Source: Dechloromonas denitrificans (lineage in GTDB: Bacteria > Pseudomonadota > Gammaproteobacteria > Burkholderiales > Rhodocyclaceae). From it: DNA of 64,000 bases. The notes below the pieces were generated by a model. It saw only the letters and a program-made list of their open reading frames with translations, did not search any database and was not told where the DNA came from. Every line of letters begins with the position of its first letter. Position 1 is the stretch's first letter. The stretch is taken from positions 201,073-265,072 of the forward strand of contig NZ_LODL01000005.1 in the NCBI RefSeq assembly GCF_001551835.1, in the 5' to 3' direction. Of the stretch, positions 26,854 through 36,002 are shown one piece after another. A program made the translations under genes and the position numbers.

Positions 26854-28893
26854 ATGAGCGCTAGCGGGGCAGCCGTCCCGATCCGCGCCCCCGAAGCGCT
26901 GCGCAAGAAACTGGCAAAGATCGGCCTCCATAGCGAGGCCGATTTGCTGGTCCATTTGCCGCTGCGCTACGAGGACGAAACCCGTCTCACCCCGGTCGCC
27001 CGCGCGCCGTGGGGCGAGGCGGTGCAGGTCGAGGTCGTCGTCAGTTCCTGTGAAGTGCAGTTCCGGCCGCGCCGGCAGATGGTGGTGCGGGCGCTCGACG
27101 ACAGCGGCGAGCTGACCATGCGCTTCTTCAGTTTCTACCCCAGCCAGCAGGCGGTCTTTGCCGTTGGCGCCCGGGTCCGTGCCTTCGGTGAAGTGCGCAG
27201 CGGCTTTTTCGGGGCGGAGATGGTGCACCCGCGTTTTCGCAAGGTCGACGCAGAGACGCCGCTGCCGACGGAAATGACCCCGGTTTACCCGTCGACCGCC
27301 GGGGTGGCCAATTCGGCGCTGCAGAAACTGATCGGCAAGGCGCTGGCGGTCGGCGACCTCGCCGAAACGCTGCCTGATGAGGTCCGCCAGAGCCTGAAAC
27401 TGCCCGGTCTGGCGCGCAGCCTGCGCTTCCTGCACCAGCCGCCGCCCGGCACCGATCTCGATACCCTGCATGCGCGCAATCATCCGGCCTGGCGCCGGGT
27501 CAAGTTCGACGAAGTGCTGGCTCAGCAACTCTCCTTGCGCCGCGCCTATCTCGCCCGCCGCGAGCAGGGCGCGCCGGTGCTGGTGGCGCGGGACGATCTC
27601 GGCGCCCGCCTGCTCGACCAATTGCCCTTCGGCCTGACTGGCGCCCAGTTGCGGGCGATGGCGGAAATCGCCGACGACCTCGCCCAGCCCTACCCGATGC
27701 AGCGTCTGCTGCAGGGCGACGTCGGCGCCGGCAAGACCATCGTTGCCGCGCTGGCGGCCTGCCAGGCGATTTCGGCCGGCTGGCAGGCGGCCTTCATGGC
27801 GCCGACCGAAATCCTGGCCGAGCAGCACTATTTGAAATTGAAGGACTGGCTGGCGCCGCTCGGCGTCGAGGTCGCCTGGTTGTCGGGCAGCCTGAAGAGC
27901 AAGGCCAAGCGCGAACAGCTGGCGGCGACGGCGGCCGGGGCGCAACTGGTGGTCGGCACGCATGCGTTGATCCAGGATGGCGTCGATTTCGCCCGGCTCG
28001 GCCTGGCCATTGTCGACGAGCAGCACCGTTTCGGTGTCGCCCAGCGCCTGGCCCTGCGCAAGAAGGGCGGCAATCCGCACCAGTTGATGATGTCGGCGAC
28101 GCCAATTCCGCGCACGCTGGCGATGAGCTATTACGCCGATTTGGACGTCACCGTGCTCGACGAACTGCCGCCCGGGCGGACGCCGATCAAGACGCGGCTG
28201 GTCGCCGACAGCCGGCGCGACGACGTGGTCGGCTTCGTCAGGAAGCTGGTCGAGGAAGGACGGCAGGCCTATTGGGTTTGCCCACTGATCGAGGAGTCGG
28301 AAGCCCTGCAGTTGCAGACGGCACAGGATACCTACGAAACGCTTTTGGCCGATTTGCCGGGGTTGACCGTCGGACTGGTGCATGGCCGGCTGAAGGCGGA
28401 CGAGAAGCAGGCGGTGATGGCTGCCTTCGCGGCCGGCGAGATCGATGTGCTGGTGGCGACGACGGTGATCGAGGTCGGTGTCGATGTGCCGAACGCCAGC
28501 CTGATGGTGATTGAGCATGCCGAGCGTTTCGGCCTGTCGCAGCTGCACCAGTTGCGGGGGCGGGTCGGGCGCGGTCAGTACGAGTCGAGTTGCGTGCTGA
28601 TTTACGCCGGGCCGCTCGGCGAAATCGCCCGCCAGCGCCTGAAGATCATTTTCGAGAATACGGACGGTTTCGAGATCGCCCGCCAGGATCTGCAGATTCG
28701 CGGGCCCGGCGAATTTGTTGGGGCCCGGCAGAGCGGCGTGCCGCTCTTGCGCTACGCCGACCTGGAACTGGATGCCGATCTGGTCGAAATGGCGCGCACG
28801 GTGGCCGAGGAAATGCTGGCCCGGCATCCGCAACTGGCCGAGCGCCATCTCGAACGCTGGCTCGGTTCGCGCGAAGAACTGCTCAAGGCCTGA
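26854..28893 (+). CDS. recG: ATP-dependent DNA helicase RecG
   Basis: RecG regresses stalled forks and processes Holliday junctions. The 679-residue product has the N-terminal wedge/OB domain (about 55-140). Helicase motifs follow: QRLLQGDVGAGKTIVAALAA (motif I), IVDEQHRFG (II, DEQH box), MSATPIPRTLAM (III) and QLRGRVGRG (VI). The start at 26854 follows ridA with only a weak ribosome site, consistent with coupling. Length is standard. Confidence 0.97.
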   Translation: MSASGAAVPIRAPEALRKKLAKIGLHSEADLLVHLPLRYEDETRLTPVARAPWGEAVQVEVVVSSCEVQFRPRRQMVVRALDDSGELTMRFFSFYPSQQAVFAVGARVRAFGEVRSGFFGAEMVHPRFRKVDAETPLPTEMTPVYPSTAGVANSALQKLIGKALAVGDLAETLPDEVRQSLKLPGLARSLRFLHQPPPGTDLDTLHARNHPAWRRVKFDEVLAQQLSLRRAYLARREQGAPVLVARDDLGARLLDQLPFGLTGAQLRAMAEIADDLAQPYPMQRLLQGDVGAGKTIVAALAACQAISAGWQAAFMAPTEILAEQHYLKLKDWLAPLGVEVAWLSGSLKSKAKREQLAATAAGAQLVVGTHALIQDGVDFARLGLAIVDEQHRFGVAQRLALRKKGGNPHQLMMSATPIPRTLAMSYYADLDVTVLDELPPGRTPIKTRLVADSRRDDVVGFVRKLVEEGRQAYWVCPLIEESEALQLQTAQDTYETLLADLPGLTVGLVHGRLKADEKQAVMAAFAAGEIDVLVATTVIEVGVDVPNASLMVIEHAERFGLSQLHQLRGRVGRGQYESSCVLIYAGPLGEIARQRLKIIFENTDGFEIARQDLQIRGPGEFVGARQSGVPLLRYADLELDADLVEMARTVAEEMLARHPQLAERHLERWLGSREELLKA

Positions 28894-28894
28894 G

Positions 28895-29590
28895 TCAGAC
28901 GAACGCGGCGCGCAGCCGGTCGAGACAGGGAATGCGGATCAGCGGCCCGTCGACGACGATCAGGCCGAGGTCTTGCAATTCATGCAGCAGGCGGGAAAAG
29001 TGTTCCTGCGTCAGGTTCAGCCGTGAAGCAATCACTCCCTTGTGAGCCGGCAGGTGGAGGACGGCATCGGCGGCCGAGGCTTGTTCGTTATCGAGTTCGT
29101 GCATCAGGAAGCCGACGATGCGTTGTTTGCCGGAGTGCAGCGAGTAGGCCTCGACGTCATCGACCAGGGTGTGGGTGCGGTTGGCCGCATTGTTCAGCAT
29201 CTTGCGGGCCAGTGCCGGGATCGCCTCGATTTCCGGGAGTAGGGCCTGGCGTGACACATGGAGTAGCAGCGAATCGCTCAGTGCCTCGCCATAAACGCCA
29301 TAGGGCCGCTCGGCGAGCAGCAGATCCTCGCCGTAGCTCTGCCCGGCGCCGAGCAACTCGACGATTTTTTCCTTGCCGACGCTGGAGACCAGCGCCAGTT
29401 TGAGCTGGCCGCTGACCACCAGATGCACGCCGGTGCAGGGCTCACCTTTGTGAAACAGTATTTCGCCTTTTTTGGCGTAGATCTCACGGGTTGAGTGAGC
29501 AATCCGGCGCAGTTCGGTTGAATTCAGGTCGGCGCAGAGCAGTGTTTTCGACAGTGCGGCTTCGATGCTGAGTTTGACGGGGCTATCCAT
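28895..29590 (-). CDS. Crp/Fnr family transcription regulator
   Basis: The 231-residue product has a cyclic-nucleotide-binding-type beta roll (about 15-130; GEILFHKGEPCTGVHLVVSG) and a C-terminal helix-turn-helix (about 180-220; GVIASRLNLTQEHFSRLLHE). It lacks the N-terminal cysteine cluster of Fnr, so it is unlikely to hold an iron-sulfur cluster. It could respond to nitric oxide/haem or a nucleotide. It converges with recG with a 1-base gap. Confidence 0.88.
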   Translation of the reverse strand: MDSPVKLSIEAALSKTLLCADLNSTELRRIAHSTREIYAKKGEILFHKGEPCTGVHLVVSGQLKLALVSSVGKEKIVELLGAGQSYGEDLLLAERPYGVYGEALSDSLLLHVSRQALLPEIEAIPALARKMLNNAANRTHTLVDDVEAYSLHSGKQRIVGFLMHELDNEQASAADAVLHLPAHKGVIASRLNLTQEHFSRLLHELQDLGLIVVDGPLIRIPCLDRLRAAFV

Positions 29591-29687
29591 GGCGGCCTTG
29601 ATGGTGTGCAGTCAGATGATTTTGCAATGGCATCGCCTGCTATGCAAACGCAATGTTGCGACACTGTGCCGCATTCGCCGGTCCCGG

Positions 29688-30575
29688 TCAGGCAAAGAAG
29701 GCTTCGATACTGTGGGCGACTGCGGCCGGCTGGTCGTGGTGCAGCATGTGGTCGGCCTCCTCGATCCAGCTTTCCGAGACATCGGCAAAGCAGGCCTGGC
29801 GGGCTTCCCAGTCGCCCGGACGCATGGCGAAATCGCGGATCACCCAGGACTGGCGGCCGGCCACCCAGCGCACCGGGCAGGTGATTTTCTTCCAGATCGC
29901 CATCGACTCTTCCAGGCGGAACAGGTAGGGCGAGGTCGCCTTGTGCCACGGGTCGCCATTCCAGATGATGCCGTGGCGGCGCTGGCCGCCCTTGGTTTCG
30001 CCGTCGCCGATGCGGGCCAGGTGGCGGGACAGGAAATCGGCCCGTTCCGGCGTCAGGAAACGGTCGGTGTGCTGCAGGCGGCGGGCGAAAGCGGCACGGT
30101 CGGCATAGACGTGCATGCGCGGCGGCTGCATTAGTGTGCCGAGCCATTGCTGGTAGCGTTCCGGCGCCATCTCGGGCGTCGTCGGTGCGATGCCGAAGCC
30201 CTCCAGCGAGATTACGCCGGCCACCCGTTGCGGCCGGATGCCGGCGTAGAGGCAGGCGAGAATGCCGCCCATGCTGTGGCCGGCCAGCCTGACCTGGCCC
30301 TCGGGGGCGTAGCGGTCGAGAATGGCTTCAAGGTCGCCAAGGTGTTCGGCGAAGAAATAGGGGCGGTTCAGCCATTCCGAATTGCCGAAGCCGCGCCAGT
30401 CGGGGGCGATGATGTTCCAATCCCGCTGCAGTTCTTCGACGACGAACTGGAAGGAGGCGGAAACGTCCATCCAGCCGTGCAGCAGAAAGAGCAGCGGGGC
30501 CTGCGGGTCACCCCAGCGGCGTATGTGCAGGCGGACGTCGGGCAGATCGAGATATTCGGAGCGGGAAGGGCGCAT
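29688..30575 (-). CDS. Alpha/beta-fold hydrolase
   Basis: The 295-residue product has the oxyanion motif HGWMD and the nucleophile elbow GHSMGG (Ser near residue 102). The catalytic His is probably in EEADHMLHHDQP near residue 276. There is no signal peptide. Such proteins are esterases, lipases or epoxide/haloalkane hydrolases; the substrate cannot be told from the sequence. It runs parallel to the Crp/Fnr gene with about 100 bases between. Confidence 0.87.
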   Translation of the reverse strand: MRPSRSEYLDLPDVRLHIRRWGDPQAPLLFLLHGWMDVSASFQFVVEELQRDWNIIAPDWRGFGNSEWLNRPYFFAEHLGDLEAILDRYAPEGQVRLAGHSMGGILACLYAGIRPQRVAGVISLEGFGIAPTTPEMAPERYQQWLGTLMQPPRMHVYADRAAFARRLQHTDRFLTPERADFLSRHLARIGDGETKGGQRRHGIIWNGDPWHKATSPYLFRLEESMAIWKKITCPVRWVAGRQSWVIRDFAMRPGDWEARQACFADVSESWIEEADHMLHHDQPAAVAHSIEAFFA

Positions 30576-30845
30576 GGATTTTCGGGTTTTCAGGTGGTCG
30601 ACCGCAGCAATTGCCGCGCCGGCAGATTCTAGCCATCGGCGGCTGCCTGTGTTGAGATTAACTTATTTGGCGCAAAGTGGGATTTCGAGTGCGCGCTGGC
30701 GATATTGTTCCGGCGGCAAGGCGCATTGCCGGCCTCGGGCTCGACAATGTGTTGAACCAAGCGCGACGTCAGGCGGTCAGGATGGGCGAGCGCAATGGCT
30801 CGGCAAGCCTGGTTGAATTATTTTTTGGAAAGCGAAAAGACTGAG

Positions 30846-31787
30846 ATGAATGTTTCTGACGGTGGATCTGCAGGCCCCTGGTTGTCTGATGCGACGAAAG
30901 GCCTGCTGGCCGGCCTGGTCGTGGTGGTTTGCTGGTCCGGTTTCAACATCGTTTCGCGATTCGGCAGCAAGGGGGTATTTACGCCGTTTGATCTGGCGGC
31001 CATGCGCTACGGCATCTCGGGCATGCTGACACTGCCCTTTTTCCTGAAGTACGTGCCGCCGAGGGAGTGGCCCCGTTACATGGTGCTCGCCGTATTCGGT
31101 GGCCTCGGTTATGGCCTGCTCGTCTATTCCGGCTTCTCCTTTGCCCCGAGCGCCCACGCCGGCGTCTTCGTCAATGGCGGCATCCCGTTCTGGACGGTGA
31201 TCATCGTCGCCGTGCTGGCGCGTTTCCACATTGCCCGGCACACCGTCTTGGCGCTGATTCTGTCGACCTGCGGCTTGCTGTTGATCGGCTTCGACAGCTT
31301 GTTTGCGGCGCATGAACAGAACGAATGGATCGGTGATGCGCTGTTTCTGGCCGCCGCCTTGTCCTGGGCCATCTTCGGGCTGCTGATGCGGCGCTGGCAA
31401 ATCAAGCCGCATCTCGGCATCTTCGGCATTGCCAGTTTCGCGCTGCTCTTCTACATGCCGGTTTATCTGCTGTATTTGCCGAAAACGGTGCAATACGCCA
31501 GTTGGGGCGACATCGTGCTGCAGTGCGTCTATCAGGGCATCGTTGCCGCGCTGGTAGCGGCCGGCATGTACAGCTATGCCAATCAAAAGATCGGCGCCTG
31601 CCAGGCTTCGATGATGCTGGCTTTGGTCCCGGCCGTGTCCGCGATCGGCGCCTTTTTCATCCTTGATGAAAAATTGAGTCTGACCATCATGCTGGGCATC
31701 GTCATTGTTTCGGCCGGGGCCATTCTGGGCGCCATGCCGAGCGACGGGGCGAAAAAACTGCTGTCGGCCAGACTGCGAGGCAGTTAA
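30846..31787 (+). CDS. EamA/DMT family membrane transporter
   Basis: Drug/metabolite transporters export metabolites such as amino acids. The product has ten predicted membrane segments in two EamA halves (about 10-140 and 155-300; LLAGLVVVVCWSGFNIVSRF and QKIGACQASMMLALVPAVSA). The ATG at 30846 (MNVSDGG) gives 313 residues; an in-frame ATG 51 bases upstream would add a non-hydrophobic lead. The 270-base region upstream shows no other gene. Confidence 0.85.
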   Translation: MNVSDGGSAGPWLSDATKGLLAGLVVVVCWSGFNIVSRFGSKGVFTPFDLAAMRYGISGMLTLPFFLKYVPPREWPRYMVLAVFGGLGYGLLVYSGFSFAPSAHAGVFVNGGIPFWTVIIVAVLARFHIARHTVLALILSTCGLLLIGFDSLFAAHEQNEWIGDALFLAAALSWAIFGLLMRRWQIKPHLGIFGIASFALLFYMPVYLLYLPKTVQYASWGDIVLQCVYQGIVAALVAAGMYSYANQKIGACQASMMLALVPAVSAIGAFFILDEKLSLTIMLGIVIVSAGAILGAMPSDGAKKLLSARLRGS

Positions 31788-31859
31788 AGGCGTCTTCCTG
31801 ATGCCTGGCTCGGCGCTGCAGCTAGCGCCGATTGACTGAATTCAAATCAATCCAGAAAG

Positions 31860-32459
31860 TCAGGCAAATTTTTGCTGGTGCGCCTGAACTGCCTTCCGGC
31901 GTGCCTCGGACAAGCGAAGGCGGACTGATTCGGGGAGCGCCTCGTCGGTATCCGGAACTTGATTGAGTACGTGTGCCTCGACCGCCTTGAGCCGGGCCAT
32001 CAGCAGGCGCAGCCCGACTTCGTCGGAGATTGCCGGTGCATCTGTTTCATCGTCATCAGGATCGGCCACCACCTTGGGGCGGCTGAATGAACGATGCAAG
32101 ACCAGTTCGTCAATCCCGACTTCATACTCTTCATTCGGGTAGTAGGTGTGGCTTTGCTGGCTGCCGCTTGTGGTGGCGGCCAGCAAGGCGACCTGACGCC
32201 GCTCGGTGCGCGTCAACATGATGGTCGGCGAGACTTTTTTCTTGGCCAGCCGTTGTTTCTTGGCGGAGCGAATCTCTAGTTTGACCACCTCGATCACCGG
32301 AGGCAGCGCCAGGATGGCCGAAACGGTAACGCCCGGGGTCGCTTCCGACGCGTCGACGAGCGACCGCGTCTCCTCGCTCTCCGCGTCGGCGGCGAGGACA
32401 TTTACGGATGAGAATGCGACCAGGGCCGCGACCAATAACCAACGCATCGTGATGATCAA
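31860..32459 (-). CDS. Exported protein of unknown function
   Basis: I do not recognise this family. The 199-residue product has a signal peptide (MRWLLVAALVAFSSVNVLA from an internal ATG at 32447) and then a mostly charged chain. That chain has a basic segment (RSAKKQRLAKKKV) and a C-terminal helical end rich in A, R and E. No enzyme motif or repeat is seen. It converges on the DMT gene, and a small hairpin (31810-31831) lies in the gap. Confidence 0.6.
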   Translation of the reverse strand: MIITMRWLLVAALVAFSSVNVLAADAESEETRSLVDASEATPGVTVSAILALPPVIEVVKLEIRSAKKQRLAKKKVSPTIMLTRTERRQVALLAATTSGSQQSHTYYPNEEYEVGIDELVLHRSFSRPKVVADPDDDETDAPAISDEVGLRLLMARLKAVEAHVLNQVPDTDEALPESVRLRLSEARRKAVQAHQQKFA

Positions 32460-32554
32460 CTGAAGCTAATACTGCATTTTAGCGCTGTTTGGCCAATAGT
32501 TTACCTTCGACGAAGCCTGAGTTCAGATTGCTGCCGGGCGGGAGCGACAATGGC

Positions 32555-33007
32555 TTACTGTCTTATCGGCGGACGATAACCCACCGGTGCATACGGGTGA
32601 CGCGGCTTGCCACTCCCTTTGCCTGACCGGTAGCCACGGATGACTCTTTCTACCGCGGCGACCACGGCCGAGGTTCCCTGCACCTTGCGGATGAAGTCCT
32701 CGGCACCATTCTGGATGGCACTGACCGCAGAAGAAATATCCCCAGATGCGGTGAAAAATATCAGGGGAAGCCAGATTTGCTGGCTGTTCAAAAATTCCTG
32801 CAACTCCAGGCCCATCATGTCGGGAAGCTTCGACTCCAGAATCAGGCAAGCAAGCCGGGAGCGGTCATGGTTTTCGATGAAGTCAGCGGCGCAACTGAAA
32901 GCGGCCACCGATAAGCCATGTGACCGAAGGCGTGAAACCAGCAAACCTCGACTATCGACGTCGTCGTCCAGGATGTATGCGATGAACTCTCGGTTGGTTT
33001 CGCTCAT
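32555..33007 (-). CDS. Stand-alone receiver protein with Glu in place of the phospho-Asp
   Basis: The ATG at 33007 (MSETNREFIAYILDDDVDSR) gives 150 residues. The acidic pair DDD is intact, but the phospho-acceptor position reads LILESKLPDMMG, with Glu58 where Asp is expected. The conserved Lys is in FIRKVQG, without the usual following Pro. There is no output domain; the 30-residue tail is basic and proline-rich. Asp-to-Glu changes can mimic the phosphorylated state in some receivers. The fold resembles FixJ/NtrC receivers. It is divergent from an AraC-type regulator. Confidence 0.82.
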   Translation of the reverse strand: MSETNREFIAYILDDDVDSRGLLVSRLRSHGLSVAAFSCAADFIENHDRSRLACLILESKLPDMMGLELQEFLNSQQIWLPLIFFTASGDISSAVSAIQNGAEDFIRKVQGTSAVVAAVERVIRGYRSGKGSGKPRHPYAPVGYRPPIRQ

Positions 33008-33181
33008 TTGACTTCCTTTCTGCACGTCTATGTTGCCGGACCGCATCGCTCACGCATCTTTGCAGGTTGTCGCAGTGTTTCTCGGCGCGGCCGCTCAAAC
33101 GATCGAAACGCCTCTTGCGCCATCGCTTGTTACAACGTTAGCATCGTCGAAAAATTCCGACTAACGTCAAAAGGCCAGCAA

Positions 33182-33982
33182 GTGTCGTTTAACGGACAAA
33201 CGAGTAACCGCAAGGTCCAGGGGCTGCGTTCGCTAAGAAAACTGCCCCGGCCGATTTACGGACACGCCGAGGCGCTGCCAAACCAAGCCTTGCGCTATCG
33301 CCACAAGCATTCATGGGGGCAACTGGCCTATGCGGCGGAAGGCGTCATCGAAGTGCATACCGATGCCGGTCGATTTGTGGCGCCGCCGCAACGTGCCATA
33401 TGGATACCGGCCGGCATCACGCATCAGGTACGCAGCGGTCCGACGACTTGCATTCGCAGCCTCTACATCGAGCCGGAAATCCAGGGGTGGGCAACTGAGC
33501 GTTGCCGGGTGATCGAGGTCAGCACCTTGCTGCGCGAGATGATCCGACGGTTTAGTTCGATCCCCGTCGAATACGATGAAACTGGCCCGGATGGGCGTTT
33601 CGCAGCGGTTCTGCTGGATCTCCTCGCAGAGGCGCAGGAAGTGGAATTGATGCTTCCACTGCCACGGAGTGCGATTCTTCGCCGATTGTGCCGCAGCCTG
33701 CAGGAGCGCCCCGACGAAAAGCACGGCCTGGCCGAGTGGGCACTCCAGGTCGGCGTTTCGGAGAAAACGCTGAGTCGAATGTTTCTGAAGGAAACCGGCC
33801 TGAGCTTTCGCGTCTGGCGCCAGCGCATGCGGCTACTGAGCGCATTGCCTGCACTGGAACGAGGCGACCGGGTGACCGATGTCTCGTGTGCCTGCGGATA
33901 TGACTCCTTGTCGGCCTTCATTGCCGCATTCAGAAGCCAATTTAACTGTACCCCCGGCGTATTTTCGCAATCCAGGGTTTGA
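33182..33982 (+). CDS. AraC family regulator with cupin sensor domain
   Basis: The best start is a GTG at 33182 (VSFNGQTSNRKVQGLRSLRK) after AAAGGCCAGCAA, giving 266 residues; the frame is open 174 bases further up but that part lacks family character. A cupin-like domain (about 30-130; LRYRHKHSWGQLAYAAEGV and IPAGITHQV) precedes two helix-turn-helix units of the AraC type (about 165-262; VSEKTLSRMFLKETGLSF, CACGYDSLSAFIAAFR). Members of this group often control efflux genes next to them; no clear target is adjacent except the odd receiver gene. Confidence 0.83.
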   Translation: MSFNGQTSNRKVQGLRSLRKLPRPIYGHAEALPNQALRYRHKHSWGQLAYAAEGVIEVHTDAGRFVAPPQRAIWIPAGITHQVRSGPTTCIRSLYIEPEIQGWATERCRVIEVSTLLREMIRRFSSIPVEYDETGPDGRFAAVLLDLLAEAQEVELMLPLPRSAILRRLCRSLQERPDEKHGLAEWALQVGVSEKTLSRMFLKETGLSFRVWRQRMRLLSALPALERGDRVTDVSCACGYDSLSAFIAAFRSQFNCTPGVFSQSRV

Positions 33983-34032
33983 TCCGAGGCCAGCCTTAAA
34001 CTGCGGACGAGAAGAGTTCGGGTAAAACGGGG

Positions 34033-34062
34033 TTGACGAAAACATATCGATATAACTAAGAT
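34033..34062 (+). promoter_or_regulatory. Promoter and palindromic operator of the arsR-type gene
   Basis: TTGACG (34033-34038), an 18-base spacer and TAAGAT (34057-34062) form a promoter-like pair, with the start codon 8 bases downstream of the -10. Between them lies the perfect palindrome ATATCGATAT (34044-34053), a typical place for an ArsR/SmtB operator. Transcripts would be nearly leaderless. Autoregulation is inference. Confidence 0.5.
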
Positions 34063-34069
34063 TATCGAC

Positions 34070-34381
34070 ATGAAGAATGACTACTCCCGAACGATCCCCG
34101 CCGAGTGGCAGGCGATGTCCCGCATTTTTGTCGCGCTCGGCGACGAGCACCGGCAGCGCATCCTGCTGCTGTTCGAGCCGGGCGAGCGGCTCAATGTCGG
34201 GCAGATCGCCGAAGTGTCGACGCTGGCGCGGTCCACCGTCTCGCACCACCTGAAAATCCTGCACGAATCCGGTGTGCTGGCTTCCGAAAAGCTCGGCAAG
34301 GAAGTCTGGTTCTGGATCAACCGCGATGCCCTGCAACTGACGCTCGGCAACGTTCTCGACTATCTGAAGGAAAACACCTGA
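34070..34381 (+). CDS. ArsR family winged-helix regulator
   Basis: The 103-residue product has the ArsR winged helix (about 18-90; VSTLARSTVSHHLKILHESG). No cysteine is present at all, so it cannot be a classic arsenic or cysteine-based metal sensor. Its stop overlaps the start of the acyltransferase/ligase gene (TGATG), so it is an operon partner and likely regulator of that gene rather than of a metal pump. Confidence 0.88.
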   Translation: MKNDYSRTIPAEWQAMSRIFVALGDEHRQRILLLFEPGERLNVGQIAEVSTLARSTVSHHLKILHESGVLASEKLGKEVWFWINRDALQLTLGNVLDYLKENT

Positions 34382-35757
34382 TGCGCAAATTGTTGCGGCC
34401 GCTGTTGCGCGGCCTGGCCCGCCTGTTGTTTCGTGTCGACGTCCGGATGCAGCAGGCCGATTTCGCGCGCCAACGGTTGCTCGTCGTCGCCAACCACGAA
34501 TCCTTCCTCGACGGCCTGCTGATCGGCCTATTCCTGCCGATCGACCCGGTTTTCGTTGTCCATACCGGTATCGCCAACAATTTCTGGTTCCGTATCCTGC
34601 TCTCGCAGGTCGAGTATCTGGCGGTGGACCCGACCAGCCCGATGGCGATGAAGAAGGTCATCCGGCTGATCGAGGCCGGCCGGCCGGTGGTCATCTTCCC
34701 GGAAGGGCGGATCACGCTGACCGGCAGCCTGATGAAGGTGTACGACGGCCCAGCCTTCGTCGCCGCCAAGACCGGGGCGACGGTGCTGCCAGTCCGCCTC
34801 GACGGGGCGTCGCGCAGCTACTTCTCGCGCCTGTCCGGCAAGTATCCCAAGGAACTCTTTCCACAGATTCGCCTGACCGTGCTGCCTGAGCGGCATTTCC
34901 CGATGCCGCTGGCGGCTACCGCCAAGCTGCGTCGGCGCAAGGCGGGCGAGCAGATGCGCCAGTTGATGCAGGAAATGATCTTCGCCTCGCGGCCGCAGCA
35001 GACGTTGTACACGGCGCTGTGCGATGCTGCCGAAATTTTCGGCAAGCGCCGCCGCCTGCTCGAGGACGTCAAGCAGATCGAGTATTCCTACAACGACCTG
35101 CTCAAGATGGCGCTCATTCTCGGCCGCCAGGTCGAGCGGATTTCCGACCCCGGCGAAAAGGTCGGCCTGCTGCTGCCCAACCTGGTGCCGACCATCGGGC
35201 TGATCTTCGGCCTGACGGCGCGCCGCCGCGTGCCGGCCATGCTCAACTACACGGCCGGCGTCGATGCCATGCAGGCCGCCTGCGACGGTGCCCAGGTCCG
35301 TCACATCGTCACCTCGCGCGCCTTCGTCGAGCAGGCCAAGCTGACCGACAAGCTGGCGGCGCTGAACGGTGTGCAACTGCATTACCTGGAAGACATCCGC
35401 GAGCAGATCGGGCTGGCCGACAAGCTGTGGCTGATGCTCTACGCCATCCACCGGCCGCGCGCTTTCGAGCTGCACGCCTCGCCCGAGGAGGCTGCGGTCG
35501 TGTTGTTCACTTCCGGCTCCGAGGGCAAGCCGAAGGGTGTCGTGCTGCCGCATCGCGCCATTCTTGCCAACATCGCGCAGATCAGGGCGGTGATCGACTT
35601 CTCGGTGGACGACAAGGTGCTCAATGCGCTGCCCATCTTCCATTCCTTCGGCCTGACCGCCGGTGCGCTGCTGCCGGTGCTGACCGGGGCCAGCCTCTTT
35701 CTCTATCCGTCGCCGCTGCATTACCGGATCATCCCGGTTCTTACCCCTAAACTATTA
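34381..35757 (+). pseudogene. aas: Truncated Aas-type acyltransferase/acyl-ACP synthetase
   Basis: Aas proteins re-acylate lysophospholipids at the inner membrane. The product begins MRKLLRPLLRGLARLLFRVD with a PlsC-type acyltransferase (about 25-200; NHESFLD and FPEGRIT motifs), followed by an AMP-binding ligase domain (about 225 onward; LFTSGSEGKPKGVVL). Homology stops near 35743, at SPLHYRIIP, after about 455 of the roughly 700 residues expected. The frame then runs about 20 foreign codons to a stop at 35805. The missing 3' part is not found elsewhere in the window. This is where the backbone breaks. Confidence 0.85.
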
Positions 35758-36002
35758 AACCTATTTAGCCGTGCGTGTGAGGGTGTTAACCCTTCAGTCG
35801 TTTAACTCCTAGCCAGTTGTCCATGGCGGTATCTTGAGGGACGGATTGGTAACATTGTGAGCGAAGTGCTTTTTTACTTAGCATCTCAATCGGGTTTCAA
35901 AATGAACTCGACCTGGGCTCGGGCCGGCGAAGCCGAACGAGCCAGGAGGCAAGCGAGCGTAGCGGAGCGCGGCAGGTACAACGTGATTTCGCTTCAGTCA
36001 CC
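35758..36002. other. Junction sequence after the aas break
   Basis: This stretch has no recognisable gene. It follows the abrupt end of aas homology. It holds a G/C-rich segment around 35925-35975 with repeating GAGC/GCGAGC words, which looks like non-coding element-end or spacer DNA. A 69-codon open frame (35857-36066) has no family character. Confidence 0.4.

Noticed and set aside
26785-28848. 687-codon open frame on the - strand
   Set aside because: It is the antisense shadow of recG, whose helicase motifs are all present.
31810-31831. Hairpin TCGGCGCT-N6-AGCGCCGA between two convergent genes
   Set aside because: It lacks a T-run on either side, so it was not called a terminator; it may still help separate the converging transcripts.
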